Source: Candidatus Binatia bacterium
GTDB taxonomy: Bacteria; Desulfobacterota; Binatia; UBA12015
NCBI GenBank assembly: GCA_029248525.1
Contig: JAQWJE010000053.1
Span: 1 to 64,000 of the forward strand
Length of the DNA: 64,000 nt
Direction of reading: 5' to 3'
Positions 37,923-47,079 of this stretch are shown here, piece after piece (position 1 is the stretch's first letter; every line of letters begins with the position of its first letter). A model generated the notes under the pieces. The model worked only from the letters and a program-made list of their open reading frames with translations, was not told where the DNA came from and did no database searches. The position numbers and the translations under genes were made by a program.

Positions 37923-39017
37923 TCATGGGTCAAATTGGATCACCGAGCGAAGCGGTGCGTGTTCCTCGCTGGAGCCGCAGCAGGGGAATCCATAACTTTC
38001 CGGAGGACTTCCGGCAGGGCAGGTGTCCGGTTGATAGACTGTCGGTGCAACCATCGAGACGCCCGGCGAGCTGGCTCCGCCTGCTGTGACGATCGAGCGT
38101 GCGCCTCGGGCACCGATGCGGTCGGTTGGGTATTGATTGACCTGAGGGGAGGTCGACGGGTTGCTGGCGTCATTGTCGAAGCAGCACGTATAACGCCCGC
38201 CTTCTGATTCCCTTGTCTGCGAGAGCGGGCCGGCGGGGAACATTTGGCTGAGAGTCCAGGTGGAGCTGCTGGCATTCGTGTCGCCGAGGAAAACGATCCG
38301 GCCGACATCGTCGCATAGGACGGTAAGCTTCTCGACGAGGTTGTCGGTGCCGAATGGTCCGGAGCCGTCGCTGTTTTGCAGGCAGTCGACGGGGTCCGTC
38401 AAGTCGCAGCCGCGTTGGTTTCGGGCGTCTACAGGATGCGGCAAGTTGGCGGTCACGACACATAGATTCGTGCCGGCGGGGTCCTCGAAGCGGCCAATGA
38501 GGAAGGCTCGGTCGCCGATGGGTTTGTCTCCCGGAACCGCGGCTGCCTCGGGGTTTCCGGTGCAGGCACAGCAGGGTGTGGATTGTCCCCAGATACAGGT
38601 GTCCGGGGGGATGCTGTCATCCGTAAGGGGACATGCCTCGCCGGTTGGGCTAATCGGGAATGAGGCGTTCAACCTCCAGGTATCTGCATTGTAGAGAATA
38701 CCAATCACATCCGCCCGCCCTTCGGAGCCGGCATGATCGCAGAAGGCTCCGATGGATCGAAAGTTGTCGGGCAGATCGATGGTCTGTTTTTCCAATTGGG
38801 AAATGGCAAAGAAGTCGGGCGAGCCACCGCTGCCGTCGCCTCGGAGCACTTGCTCGACCCATCCGATGGCGTTGGCGCGTCCCTCACCGCTGCACGCATA
38901 ATGGGGCTTGTAGTCATAGACCTCGACCGTCCGGCCTGAGCTCTCGGCGCAGCTCGAGAAAACGAACGGGGCAAGCAGGAGACAGGCGAATTTGAGGCAG
39001 GAACGGTTGCGTTGCAT
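37923..39017 (-). CDS. Lipoprotein of the endonuclease/exonuclease/phosphatase fold
   Basis: 364 residues from the ATG at 39017, whose lipoprotein signal is FACLLLAPFVFSSC. Segments EGRADVIGILYNADTWRL, LCVVTANLPHPVDARNQ and RIVFLGDTNASSSTW match the beta-strand motifs of the DNase I-like superfamily (the N-H-P-like and GD-x-N steps), and the C-terminal SSEEHAPLRSVI carries the usual catalytic His (S-x-H). Many Cys (CSGEG, CCACTG, TCCFDND) fit an extracytoplasmic protein. The substrate could be a nucleic acid or phospholipid/sphingolipid; the sequence does not decide. Confidence 0.65.
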   Translation of the reverse strand: MQRNRSCLKFACLLLAPFVFSSCAESSGRTVEVYDYKPHYACSGEGRANAIGWVEQVLRGDGSGGSPDFFAISQLEKQTIDLPDNFRSIGAFCDHAGSEGRADVIGILYNADTWRLNASFPISPTGEACPLTDDSIPPDTCIWGQSTPCCACTGNPEAAAVPGDKPIGDRAFLIGRFEDPAGTNLCVVTANLPHPVDARNQRGCDLTDPVDCLQNSDGSGPFGTDNLVEKLTVLCDDVGRIVFLGDTNASSSTWTLSQMFPAGPLSQTRESEGGRYTCCFDNDASNPSTSPQVNQYPTDRIGARGARSIVTAGGASSPGVSMVAPTVYQPDTCPAGSPPESYGFPCCGSSEEHAPLRSVIQFDP

Positions 39018-39109
39018 GAATTTGGAACCTTTCGTGAACCCTTGTCGCAGGATTCGTTGCTGGTTTTTTTGTCGGAACGAACTTGGATCGAAGCCCGGCT
39101 CCGGGATCT

Positions 39110-40531
39110 CTATAATTCGATTGCGACCAAAAGGTAGGCCTGCATGGCGTTGTCCAGGGGCGCCGGATCGCCTGCGCCCGGAGTCGCGATCCACTGGAGT
39201 CCCGGCTGGATATAGAGCCAGGGAAGGATCTGCAGCAGATAAAAGGCCTCGATGGAACTCTCGGTGCCGCCGCTGGGTCCGGGCAGCCCGGCCCTTGTCC
39301 GAGATCGGAATACTTCGGGATCATCGCTGAAGCGCGAATGAGCGCCGAGCAGGCCGATGGCATCGGCGGGACGCGTGGGGATCACGCCCGTGGCGCTGAT
39401 ACCTGCCATCATGGACCAGTGCACCGGGTTCTTGTCCGCATCGCTCCAGCCGAATTGACCAAAAAGGCGAACCCCACCGCCGCGCTCGGCCAGCCATGGG
39501 GTCTCGCTCCAGAGCGTTTGCGTGGCTTGCAGGTAGAAACCCGGGACGTCACGTACGCCTGTGGTGCTGGTGCCATCGGTTGCGCTTGTGCCGGTCTGGA
39601 GCCACATCCCCGCGCCTGCCGTGCCAGGCCGGGTCGGGTCGATCTCCCATCCGTGATTGGCCTCGGCGATCAGGAACCAGTGGCCGTCGTTGTTGAAAAA
39701 GCTCGATGGTCCACGTCCTCCGGTAGCGGGCCCCGTCTGACCGGTTCGCGGGTTCAGTGCTGCGGTGGTTCCGTCGAACCAACCAATCTTCGTCTGGAAG
39801 TTCTCTGTGGGCGCTGCGATGACCTGCAGTCCGGTGGTTTCGTTCGGGTAGGTCGCCATGAAGGGGTTCAGGGTGCTGGTGAACATGGCGATGGAGTTCT
39901 GAAACGCGCCCGCGGCTGCTACTGCGGCAAAGCTCGCGTTGACGTCCATCTTGCCGAATTGCAGGTTGAGTCGGTCATCCAGCAGTGCCTGATTCCAGTA
40001 GACTTGCGCGAGTTGGTTGAGGACGCTCGCGTCTCCATCAATCAAGTTGGTGTTGTCGCCGACATAGGAGCCCGTTGGGTCGCGTGATCCTGTCGGTTGA
40101 TAGCGGCGATTATACCAGCTGAAATATTCCCAATCGACGAAGAAGGTTGCACCGGGAATGCCGGCCAGTCTCTCAAGGTCAGCGGTGAACGTCAGCTGGA
40201 GAGGGGCACCGCCGTAGTATCCCTGATCGAGGCCGCCGCGGAGATTGACCATCGAGATCGAAGTATATTGCGCACTGATACGGATGCCGTGATTCTGCAG
40301 CCAACCGCGCGTCCCGCCCCAGTTCCCCGATAGGCCCTCGGTGCCCCACGGCCAATCCAGGTAGAAGCCGTCGGGGCGGAAGCCCTGACGGTTGGCGACT
40401 GTGGGCGAGAGATACTGGTTGGGCTCGCTCATCACCGGCGAGGCCGTCTGGTCATTGGCCCGAGACGTTTCTGCCACCGCCAAGATCGCGGCGTTCAACA
40501 AAACCAGAAAAATGATGTACTTTGTGTGCAT
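39110..40531 (-). CDS. Carbohydrate-selective porin, OprB family
   Basis: 473 residues with a signal peptide ending near ETSRA. OprB features are WGTEGLSGNWGGTRGWLQNHGI at the start of the barrel, NLQFGKMDVNASFA, QTLWSETPWLAERGGGVRLFGQFGWSD and a C-terminal barrel strand ending AIEL. OprB porins are outer-membrane channels for sugars and polyols, though distant members serve other solutes. It is divergently transcribed from the multicopper oxidase with only 49 bp between start codons, so the two promoters must overlap and may be co-regulated. Confidence 0.88.
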   Translation of the reverse strand: MHTKYIIFLVLLNAAILAVAETSRANDQTASPVMSEPNQYLSPTVANRQGFRPDGFYLDWPWGTEGLSGNWGGTRGWLQNHGIRISAQYTSISMVNLRGGLDQGYYGGAPLQLTFTADLERLAGIPGATFFVDWEYFSWYNRRYQPTGSRDPTGSYVGDNTNLIDGDASVLNQLAQVYWNQALLDDRLNLQFGKMDVNASFAAVAAAGAFQNSIAMFTSTLNPFMATYPNETTGLQVIAAPTENFQTKIGWFDGTTAALNPRTGQTGPATGGRGPSSFFNNDGHWFLIAEANHGWEIDPTRPGTAGAGMWLQTGTSATDGTSTTGVRDVPGFYLQATQTLWSETPWLAERGGGVRLFGQFGWSDADKNPVHWSMMAGISATGVIPTRPADAIGLLGAHSRFSDDPEVFRSRTRAGLPGPSGGTESSIEAFYLLQILPWLYIQPGLQWIATPGAGDPAPLDNAMQAYLLVAIEL

Positions 40532-40580
40532 TATTTGGCCGGACTTTCGCGGGTCTGGAAATATTGGAGAGGACCGAAGA

Positions 40581-42152
40581 ATGCACGAGAAGGATCAAAA
40601 GGGAAAGGGGCCCAGCAGGCGGGCCGTAATATCTGCAGGCGCCGCAGCGTTGCCGCTGGCCATCGCAGGCTCCTACGCCTCGCGATCCACGGCTGACGCA
40701 TCCTCCAATGGTAAAGCGGCTCCCCCGACACTCGCGGGAACTCGCGCAGGCGCGCTGGCTCCGAGGCCCGACTATGTGTTCAGCGTCGACAAGCAGGAGA
40801 GCGCCCCGCTAGGCGTGCCGGTCGAGGCGCTTTTGGTCAATGGTCAGAATCCGGGGCCGGAGATCCGCTACCGGGAGGGCGATATGTTCCGCGTGCTCCT
40901 GCAGAACAAGATGGACGTTCCCATGACCGTCCATTGGCATGGTCTGATCGTGCCCAACTGGATGGACGGCGTCCCCGAGATTACCCAATTGCCCATCGGG
41001 CCGAAGCAATCGTTTTTTGTCGAATACCCGATCGTGCAGGCGGGGAGCTATTGGTACCATTCGCACTTCGAATTGCAGGAGCAATCAGGCTTGCGGGGTC
41101 CCTTTGTCATCGAAGAAAAACGCCCGGCCTACGATTATGATCACGATGTAACCTGCTTTGCGGCCGACTGGCTCAATCAGTCGCCGGCGGGGATCGTGCC
41201 GCAAATTCGCGGTGAGCAACCGCAGACGGAAGCGGTAAAGGAGCCCACCGGCGACCTCTACAACCTGCCCGGGGCGAACAAGCCGTTCAATGTGGATGTG
41301 AACTATCCCGGTTTCCTGCTGAACGCAGGTTCGAACAAGGACCCATGGACGTTTGCCTGCAAGGCGGGTGACCGGCTGCGTCTTCGCCTGATCAATGGAT
41401 CGACGGCGACTACTTTTCGTGTGGCCCTTGATGGGCATGAGATGACGATCATCGAGACGGATGGAAATCCATGTGAACCGGTGACTGTAGATAATCTCAC
41501 GATTTGTACCGCGGAGCGATATGATGTTCTCGTGACGATCAAGGAGTCCGGAAGCTTCTCCTTGCATTGGGCTTGTCTGGGCCAGGCGAACCAGGTGGTT
41601 GGGGTGATCCATACCGGAGATGTCAAACCTGTACCCAACTTCGAAAGGCCGGATTTCTCCGGCAGGGCCGGAGGGTTGCCGGACTATGCAGCCTTGCGGT
41701 CTCCTTACGATACAACGCTGCCGGAGGGGCCGATCAAGACGTTCGAGCTTGAGCTGGGAGGTATGATGCAGAAGTATCTATGGTCGTTGAGCGGCAAATA
41801 CTACCCCGAGCTATACGTGCCCGAGTCAGTCGCCGAGAATGTTCCTCTGAACATCGAGTACGGTGATCGGGTACGTGTCCGCCTCACGAACAAGACCATG
41901 ATGGTTCATCCGATGCATTTGCATGGCCACTTCTTTCGCCTTTTGGCAAAACCGGGAAATTGGGGGCAGGGCAACGCGGCCATGAAAGATACGGTCGGTG
42001 TGGCGCCGGGCCAGCATGTCGACTTCGAGTTTTTGGCCGACAACCCCGGCCATTGGTTCTTCCACTGCCACAATCTTTATCATTTGGCCGCCGGCATGGC
42101 GCGCGTGTTCCATTACGGCATCAACCCGGGCGGGATCTTTGCACCGAAGTAG
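40581..42152 (+). CDS. Tat-exported multicopper oxidase
   Basis: 523 residues from the ATG at 40581 (GGAGAGGACCGAAG upstream). A twin-arginine signal PSRRAVISAGAAALPLA is followed by three cupredoxin domains. All copper ligands are present: HWHG (about 115), WYHSHFELQ (about 157), HPMHLHGH (about 450) and HCHNLYHLAAGM near 500, which includes the T1 Cys and axial Met. Such enzymes oxidise phenols, Cu(I) or metals with four-electron reduction of O2. The lack of a Met-rich insert makes a dedicated cuprous oxidase less obvious. The divergent OprB porin next door may share regulation. Confidence 0.93.
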   Translation: MHEKDQKGKGPSRRAVISAGAAALPLAIAGSYASRSTADASSNGKAAPPTLAGTRAGALAPRPDYVFSVDKQESAPLGVPVEALLVNGQNPGPEIRYREGDMFRVLLQNKMDVPMTVHWHGLIVPNWMDGVPEITQLPIGPKQSFFVEYPIVQAGSYWYHSHFELQEQSGLRGPFVIEEKRPAYDYDHDVTCFAADWLNQSPAGIVPQIRGEQPQTEAVKEPTGDLYNLPGANKPFNVDVNYPGFLLNAGSNKDPWTFACKAGDRLRLRLINGSTATTFRVALDGHEMTIIETDGNPCEPVTVDNLTICTAERYDVLVTIKESGSFSLHWACLGQANQVVGVIHTGDVKPVPNFERPDFSGRAGGLPDYAALRSPYDTTLPEGPIKTFELELGGMMQKYLWSLSGKYYPELYVPESVAENVPLNIEYGDRVRVRLTNKTMMVHPMHLHGHFFRLLAKPGNWGQGNAAMKDTVGVAPGQHVDFEFLADNPGHWFFHCHNLYHLAAGMARVFHYGINPGGIFAPK

Positions 42153-42203
42153 CGGTGGGCCATCACGGCACCCGCTTGGGTAGCGATTAGGCGCGCTCAG
42201 GGT

Positions 42204-43148
42204 TCAATCTGTCGGCGGCGCCGGCAGGGATTCGGGAAATTGTGGCACCGAGGCGACGGCTTCGAGAAACGTACGCAGCAGGTCTTCGTCCGGGCCCTCC
42301 GCCGGACCATGTTGCCGGGCGCATTCGCCGTCCAGTGTCCGCGGAAGGACTTGCGGAAACAAGTCGCCCCGCAAGGGGTCGCCCCTCTCGAGACCGTGTG
42401 TCCATAACAGGGGCATGGTCGCATGCCGGGGATCATAGAGGACTTCGTCCCGGAACCAGCGTGAAGAGAAGGCGCGTCTTGGCTGGTCGGTGGTATGGTT
42501 GCCGCTCGAGCCGTGCAAGATGTGGGCATCAAAGATCAGGCAATCGCCGGCCCCGAGTTCCGGGGAGTAAATCTCGTAGGCTTCACGGTTCTCGTCGATC
42601 GCCGGAGGCCAGGTGAACGGAGAGTCGCGCATATAGGGATCGTCATGGGGCGTGATTGCCTTGAACCGCTCCGGCCACCGATGGGACCCGATGATGAACT
42701 CCAGTCCACTGGACGCCGAAGTAACCGGGTCGAGCGTGATCCAGATCGAACAGAAATTCCGGCTCTCCACATCGACCGGCCAGAACGTGATGTCCTGATG
42801 CCACGGTGTCGGGAGGTGGCAGCCGGCAGGTTTGACGAAGAGCTGGTCATAAAAGTGGCGGATGCTGCGGCCGCCCAATGCCTGATGGGCAATTTGGGCA
42901 GCAGGCGAGTTGAAGATCCAATCCCGAAATCCATCGTTGGTCTTCCAGAGAAAAAGATCACCGCTAAATTTTTCTTCTGGCACGGAGATCGGCCCGGCCA
43001 TCGGCCCCGGCTCCTGGACGACTTGATCGATGTCGCTTGCCAGATGGTCAAGACAATCTTGAGAGAAGAGTCCGGAGGCAATAACGACGCCCCGCTCATG
43101 AAAGCTTTCCCTCTCGGACTGGGTCAGGTCTCTTTCGGGCTCTTTCAT
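42204..43148 (-). CDS. Phytanoyl-CoA dioxygenase (PhyH) family protein
   Basis: 314 residues from the ATG at 43148; the frame is open to 43364, but homology begins at LTQSERESFHERGVV. The double-stranded beta-helix dioxygenase has the iron ligands TPWHQDITFWP (HxD near 134) and the distal His in DAHILHGSSGNHT near 220, followed by RRAFSSRWF with the Arg for 2-oxoglutarate. PhyH enzymes hydroxylate acyl-CoAs, ectoine, or small carboxylates. The substrate is unknown. Converges with the multicopper oxidase. Confidence 0.88.
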   Translation of the reverse strand: MKEPERDLTQSERESFHERGVVIASGLFSQDCLDHLASDIDQVVQEPGPMAGPISVPEEKFSGDLFLWKTNDGFRDWIFNSPAAQIAHQALGGRSIRHFYDQLFVKPAGCHLPTPWHQDITFWPVDVESRNFCSIWITLDPVTSASSGLEFIIGSHRWPERFKAITPHDDPYMRDSPFTWPPAIDENREAYEIYSPELGAGDCLIFDAHILHGSSGNHTTDQPRRAFSSRWFRDEVLYDPRHATMPLLWTHGLERGDPLRGDLFPQVLPRTLDGECARQHGPAEGPDEDLLRTFLEAVASVPQFPESLPAPPTD

Positions 43149-43421
43149 CGGCGGATTGTAGGCAGGGTGGGCTGAGGCTGCAATACGCATGCGGACGAAG
43201 GCAAATATCTGCCGGATTTCGGAGGTCATTTCGAGATACTCTGCTGGGGGGCCTCTGAGGTTCGCGTAATCAATCGGAAGCCCCTTGGTATCCCGTCTGC
43301 CGGATTCGTGCCTGCACGGAATTCTCAAGTCCGAATCCGCTGCGAGGGGGGCGAAAATCGCCAAGGATCGCTCGGCGGAATGTTCGTTGCTCGTTTGTGC
43401 CGTTAGGGTAGGGATGAAAAT

Positions 43422-45470
43422 GTGACCTTTTTTGTTTTCCGACCTTTGACGGCTGTTTTGGCAGTGACCCTTTCAACTCTGAGTGCCGGGTGGGCTCTCG
43501 CAGGTGAACCGGAGGTCCAATGGCATGTTGGCCTCGGCACGAATTTCGAGGAGCATGTCCACGAGGGGCATCCGACCTCTGACGGGGGTTATATTGCGAT
43601 CGGCCATACCCACGAGTCCCAGCAACTGGAAGGTTCGACGGATATGCTGGTGATCAAGGTCGATGCGGACGGCAACGAGCAGTGGCAGACGCAGGTGGGC
43701 ACCTCGGGGCAAATGGATTTAGGCGTAGCGATCGCCGAAACTGCGGAAGGCTTCGTCGCCGGAGGCGGACTATGGTCCGGTGGTCGGCAGAAGAGGGCGC
43801 TGGTCGGGTTGTCGGCGAGTGGTTCGGTTCTCTGGGAGCGCACCTATTCGGGAAGCGGGTCGGGGGCCGTGCGGGGTATCGAGGTGCTCGATGACGGGTC
43901 GCTGATTGCGACCGGTTATACCGCCGCCGAGGAAGCTGGGTACCTTTTCATTGCCGAAGCACAGGCGTTCTTGCTCAAAACTCATGGGGACGGGCGTTCG
44001 ATCTGGGATCGGAACCTCGACGGATTGCAAGGAACCAAGGTGCGCCAGGAGTCTGGTGGTGGTTTCGCGATCCTCTCCACCGCATGGACGTTTCAGCAAG
44101 GTCGAGATGTCCTTCAGCCAAAAGTGATTCGTACGAATTCCGCAGGCGTTGTCCAATGGGACGAAACCTTTGGCGGTGGGAATCATATGGATATTTTCGA
44201 TTTCGACCTCACCGGCGATGGCGGATTTGTCCTCGGGGGCCACACGACGGGTTTGGGTGCCACGAATTGGGACTGTGTGATGTTGCGAATCGGACCTGGA
44301 GGCGAGACTCTCTGGACCAAGCGATTTGGTCAGCCCCGCGGCTATAATCCGGCCTATATCCACGATGAGTGCTACGGCGTGCGTTCCCTCGCAGACGGTG
44401 GCTTTCTATTAGCCGGCGCCAGCGGCGACGAGTACCGATATAGCGAATCGGGACATCCGTCAGGGCCATCGGATGAGTGGAAAGTCTATCTCATTCGGAC
44501 CGACGCCATGGGAGAAGTCGAAAGCGAAACGGTGTTCGGGGACGGTGCCGATCAGGGCAATAACGCCGGAGAGTTCCTCTCGCTGACTGACGACGGCTGC
44601 TACATGGTCTACACGGACTCCGATTCGGCCGGAGATGTCGAGCCGAACAACTTCGGGTTCATGAAGATCTGTGAACTTTGTGGCAACGGCGTTTCGGACC
44701 CTGGAGAGGAATGTGACGACGGCAATCCGGACAATTGCGATGGTTGCGACCGAGATTGTCGACTCTCAACGACGTGCGGGAACGGTATCGTCTGTGGCGC
44801 AGAGCAGTGCGATGACGGGAATCTGCTCGACGGAGATTGCTGCACCTCGGCGTGCGCTTTTGCCGCCGCCCAATCCTTTTGTGATGATCAGGACCTTTGC
44901 ACACCTGAGGACCGCTGCGATGCTGCGGGTGTTTGCGTCGGCAATGCCGTGCCTGCGGATACCTGCATGGCGGCGGGCGCCGGACGGCTCGATATCCGCG
45001 ACCGCGAAGGAGCCGCCCGGGACCAGATTTTGTGGGAATGGAAGAAAGGTCCTGAGGTCGCCTTCAGTGACTTTGGGGATCCGGTGGCCGGAGGCGACGA
45101 GTTGGCACTCTGCTTATACGTGGAGGACCAGGATTCGACTGTTTTGGCAGCGTCGCTGAGGCCTTCCCGCGAAGAATTCTGTGGCGGACGGCCATGCTGG
45201 AAAGCGCGGGGCGAGAAGAAACTCATCTATCGAGACCGTGACGGCTCGAGCAATGGCCTTCAACAGTTGCTGCTCAAGCCGGGTCTTGCGAACAAGGGCA
45301 AACTGAAGCTGAAAGCCGGCGGCGAGCAACTACCGCAGATTGCTCTGCCGTTTTCGCAAACGGCGCGGTTGGAGGCGCAATTAAGGAGTTCGACCTCGGC
45401 TTGTTGGTCGACCTCGGTCTCTGTTGCTGGTGCCCGCAACGATGATGATCGATTCCAATCGCGTTACTGA
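43422..45470 (+). CDS. Secreted beta-propeller protein with GNG/CDDGN Cys-rich repeats
   Basis: 682 residues from a GTG; signal peptide ending ALAG (about residue 28). Residues 30-415 contain propeller repeats of the SDGGYIAIGHT / DGGFVLGGHT / DGGFLLAGASGDEY kind, each followed by 'LIRTDAMGE'-type strands. Residues 420-485 are two DUF4215-type repeats (CGNGVSDPGEECDDGN and CGNGIVCGAEQCDDGN) plus CDDQDLCTPEDRC. The last ~170 residues form a beta domain starting RLDIRDREGA and ending in SACWSTSVSVAGARNDDD, which I recall as a recurrent C-terminal module in this lineage. Extracellular; possibly adhesive or sorting-related, unknown. Confidence 0.8.
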   Translation: MTFFVFRPLTAVLAVTLSTLSAGWALAGEPEVQWHVGLGTNFEEHVHEGHPTSDGGYIAIGHTHESQQLEGSTDMLVIKVDADGNEQWQTQVGTSGQMDLGVAIAETAEGFVAGGGLWSGGRQKRALVGLSASGSVLWERTYSGSGSGAVRGIEVLDDGSLIATGYTAAEEAGYLFIAEAQAFLLKTHGDGRSIWDRNLDGLQGTKVRQESGGGFAILSTAWTFQQGRDVLQPKVIRTNSAGVVQWDETFGGGNHMDIFDFDLTGDGGFVLGGHTTGLGATNWDCVMLRIGPGGETLWTKRFGQPRGYNPAYIHDECYGVRSLADGGFLLAGASGDEYRYSESGHPSGPSDEWKVYLIRTDAMGEVESETVFGDGADQGNNAGEFLSLTDDGCYMVYTDSDSAGDVEPNNFGFMKICELCGNGVSDPGEECDDGNPDNCDGCDRDCRLSTTCGNGIVCGAEQCDDGNLLDGDCCTSACAFAAAQSFCDDQDLCTPEDRCDAAGVCVGNAVPADTCMAAGAGRLDIRDREGAARDQILWEWKKGPEVAFSDFGDPVAGGDELALCLYVEDQDSTVLAASLRPSREEFCGGRPCWKARGEKKLIYRDRDGSSNGLQQLLLKPGLANKGKLKLKAGGEQLPQIALPFSQTARLEAQLRSSTSACWSTSVSVAGARNDDDRFQSRY

Positions 45471-45744
45471 GACTCTCGAATTTCCGGAGCGGACGAGGCC
45501 ATCCACGATAGACTTTTCCGAAGATTTGGTGGTTTCAGCATCTTGAAAGCACCCCTTTTGAAGCATGTGCCCGATCCTGTGGGAGCCGCTCCCGTGGTGG
45601 ATGCGGTTCTCGGTATTTCGGGAAGCTCTGCCCGAATCTCTTGGGTCCAGCTGCGGGAAGTGCAAGAACGGCAGAGGGCTCGGGAGCATCTCGATCGGAT
45701 ACGCCTGAGCTGTTCATGAGTCGCCCGCGCCCAGAGGAGCTCTG

Positions 45745-46962
45745 ATGCAGAGGGAAACAAATACGATATTCACCGGAGAAGATTCCTGGTGGCAGGATCC
45801 CTACCCGAATCTTGCCGCGGTCCGGGACGAGCATCGCACCGGTGTGACCAGCGAAGGGCTCAAGGCAATCCTTCGCTGGAATGATGCTGAGGACATCCTG
45901 AAGAGCGACCGATTCGAGAATGAGGGTTTGGAGTTCATCGAGCGCCGTGGGTTTTGCGAGGGGGACCCTCTCTACGAGTGGCGACGCCACTCCATCGGGG
46001 CCTTGAACGGAGAAAACCACCGACGAATCCGTTCCTTGGTGAGTCGGGCGCTGACGCATCGTTCGGTCGATGGGATGCGGCCCAAGATCCGCGAGCATGC
46101 TCGGAACCTTCTTCAGGGCTCGCACACCCATGGTGTGATCGAGGTTCGCTCCGCGTTCGCCCAACGGCTGCCGTTCCTGACGATCACGGATTTTCTGGGT
46201 ATTCAGCTGGACGAGGCAATCGCCGTTGCCGAAATCATGGGCAAGGGATCGGCCGATGCTTTCGGTCCCAAAGTCACTCAGGAGATTCGCGACAACGCGA
46301 ACGCGGCTTTTGCCGCGATGATGACGTTTGTGGGTGAGTTGTATGAGGCGCGTCGTAGCGAGCCACAGGAGGATCTTTTGACGGATCTGGTCCAGGCCGA
46401 GGAGGCCGGGGACCGCCTGAGTCACGAGGAACTGATCGTCCTGTTTACGAATATTTTTGGCGGGGCCATCGAAACAACGGCCAGCGTGATCAGCAGCGGC
46501 CTGTACGAGCTGGCCCGACATCCCGATCAGGCCGATTTGCTTCGTTCCGATCCGGATCGCTGGAAACAGAGTGCTGCCGAGGAAGTGCTGCGACACCGAC
46601 CGGGTTTTTACGCCGCCGGAAAAAGGGCAACTCGTGCACACCGAGCTTATGGTCTGGAGTTTACGGAGGGCGAGCCGATCAGCATTCTTATTGGCGGACC
46701 AAACCGCGATCCGGAGCGTTGGGAGGAGCCAGACCGCTTCGATATTACGCGTGATCCCCGCAATTGGTCTCTGAGTTTCAGTATGGGCGAACATTTTTGT
46801 CTCGGTCAGGCTTTGGCTCGTGCCGAGATCCAGGAAGCCATGCAGATCTTTGTCACCGAATGCGAAGAGATCGAGCTCAGCGAAGAGCCGCGCTGGATGC
46901 CTCATGTGATGGTGAACCGACTCGAGTCGCTACCCCTGCAGTACCGGGCCAAGGTGGGATGA
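45745..46962 (+). CDS. Cytochrome P450
   Basis: 405 residues, the usual size of soluble bacterial P450s. The I-helix oxygen-binding motif is FGGAIETTAS (about 238), the K-helix ExxR is EEVLRHRP (about 285), and the heme-ligand loop is FSMGEHFCLGQALARAE with the Cys near residue 352. It hydroxylates a hydrophobic substrate with O2 and electrons from a ferredoxin or reductase; none is encoded nearby. CYP107/CYP125-like class B fold is suggested by general layout only. The neighbouring selenoprotein follows after 117 bp on the same strand. Confidence 0.95.
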   Translation: MQRETNTIFTGEDSWWQDPYPNLAAVRDEHRTGVTSEGLKAILRWNDAEDILKSDRFENEGLEFIERRGFCEGDPLYEWRRHSIGALNGENHRRIRSLVSRALTHRSVDGMRPKIREHARNLLQGSHTHGVIEVRSAFAQRLPFLTITDFLGIQLDEAIAVAEIMGKGSADAFGPKVTQEIRDNANAAFAAMMTFVGELYEARRSEPQEDLLTDLVQAEEAGDRLSHEELIVLFTNIFGGAIETTASVISSGLYELARHPDQADLLRSDPDRWKQSAAEEVLRHRPGFYAAGKRATRAHRAYGLEFTEGEPISILIGGPNRDPERWEEPDRFDITRDPRNWSLSFSMGEHFCLGQALARAEIQEAMQIFVTECEEIELSEEPRWMPHVMVNRLESLPLQYRAKVG

Positions 46963-47079
46963 ACTGTTTTTCTGGCAAACAGTGCGATGGATCTTCGCCT
47001 CCGCTGGACGCCTTGCTCGGGGTCGATTACGTTCCGGCCTCACGACTGGTCAGGCGCCCATGAGTCAGGATGTCGAGCG

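Noticed and set aside
45471-45744. An 82-codon open frame directly continuing in frame after the TGA stop of the propeller gene (45468-45470).
   Set aside because: The propeller protein's C-terminal domain ends naturally at this TGA, and there is no Cys homologue or UxxC context. The downstream frame has no clear start or family, so read-through or selenocysteine is not supported.
45535-46905. A 456-codon minus-strand open frame opposite the P450.
   Set aside because: Mirror of P450 codons; the plus-strand product has every P450 motif.
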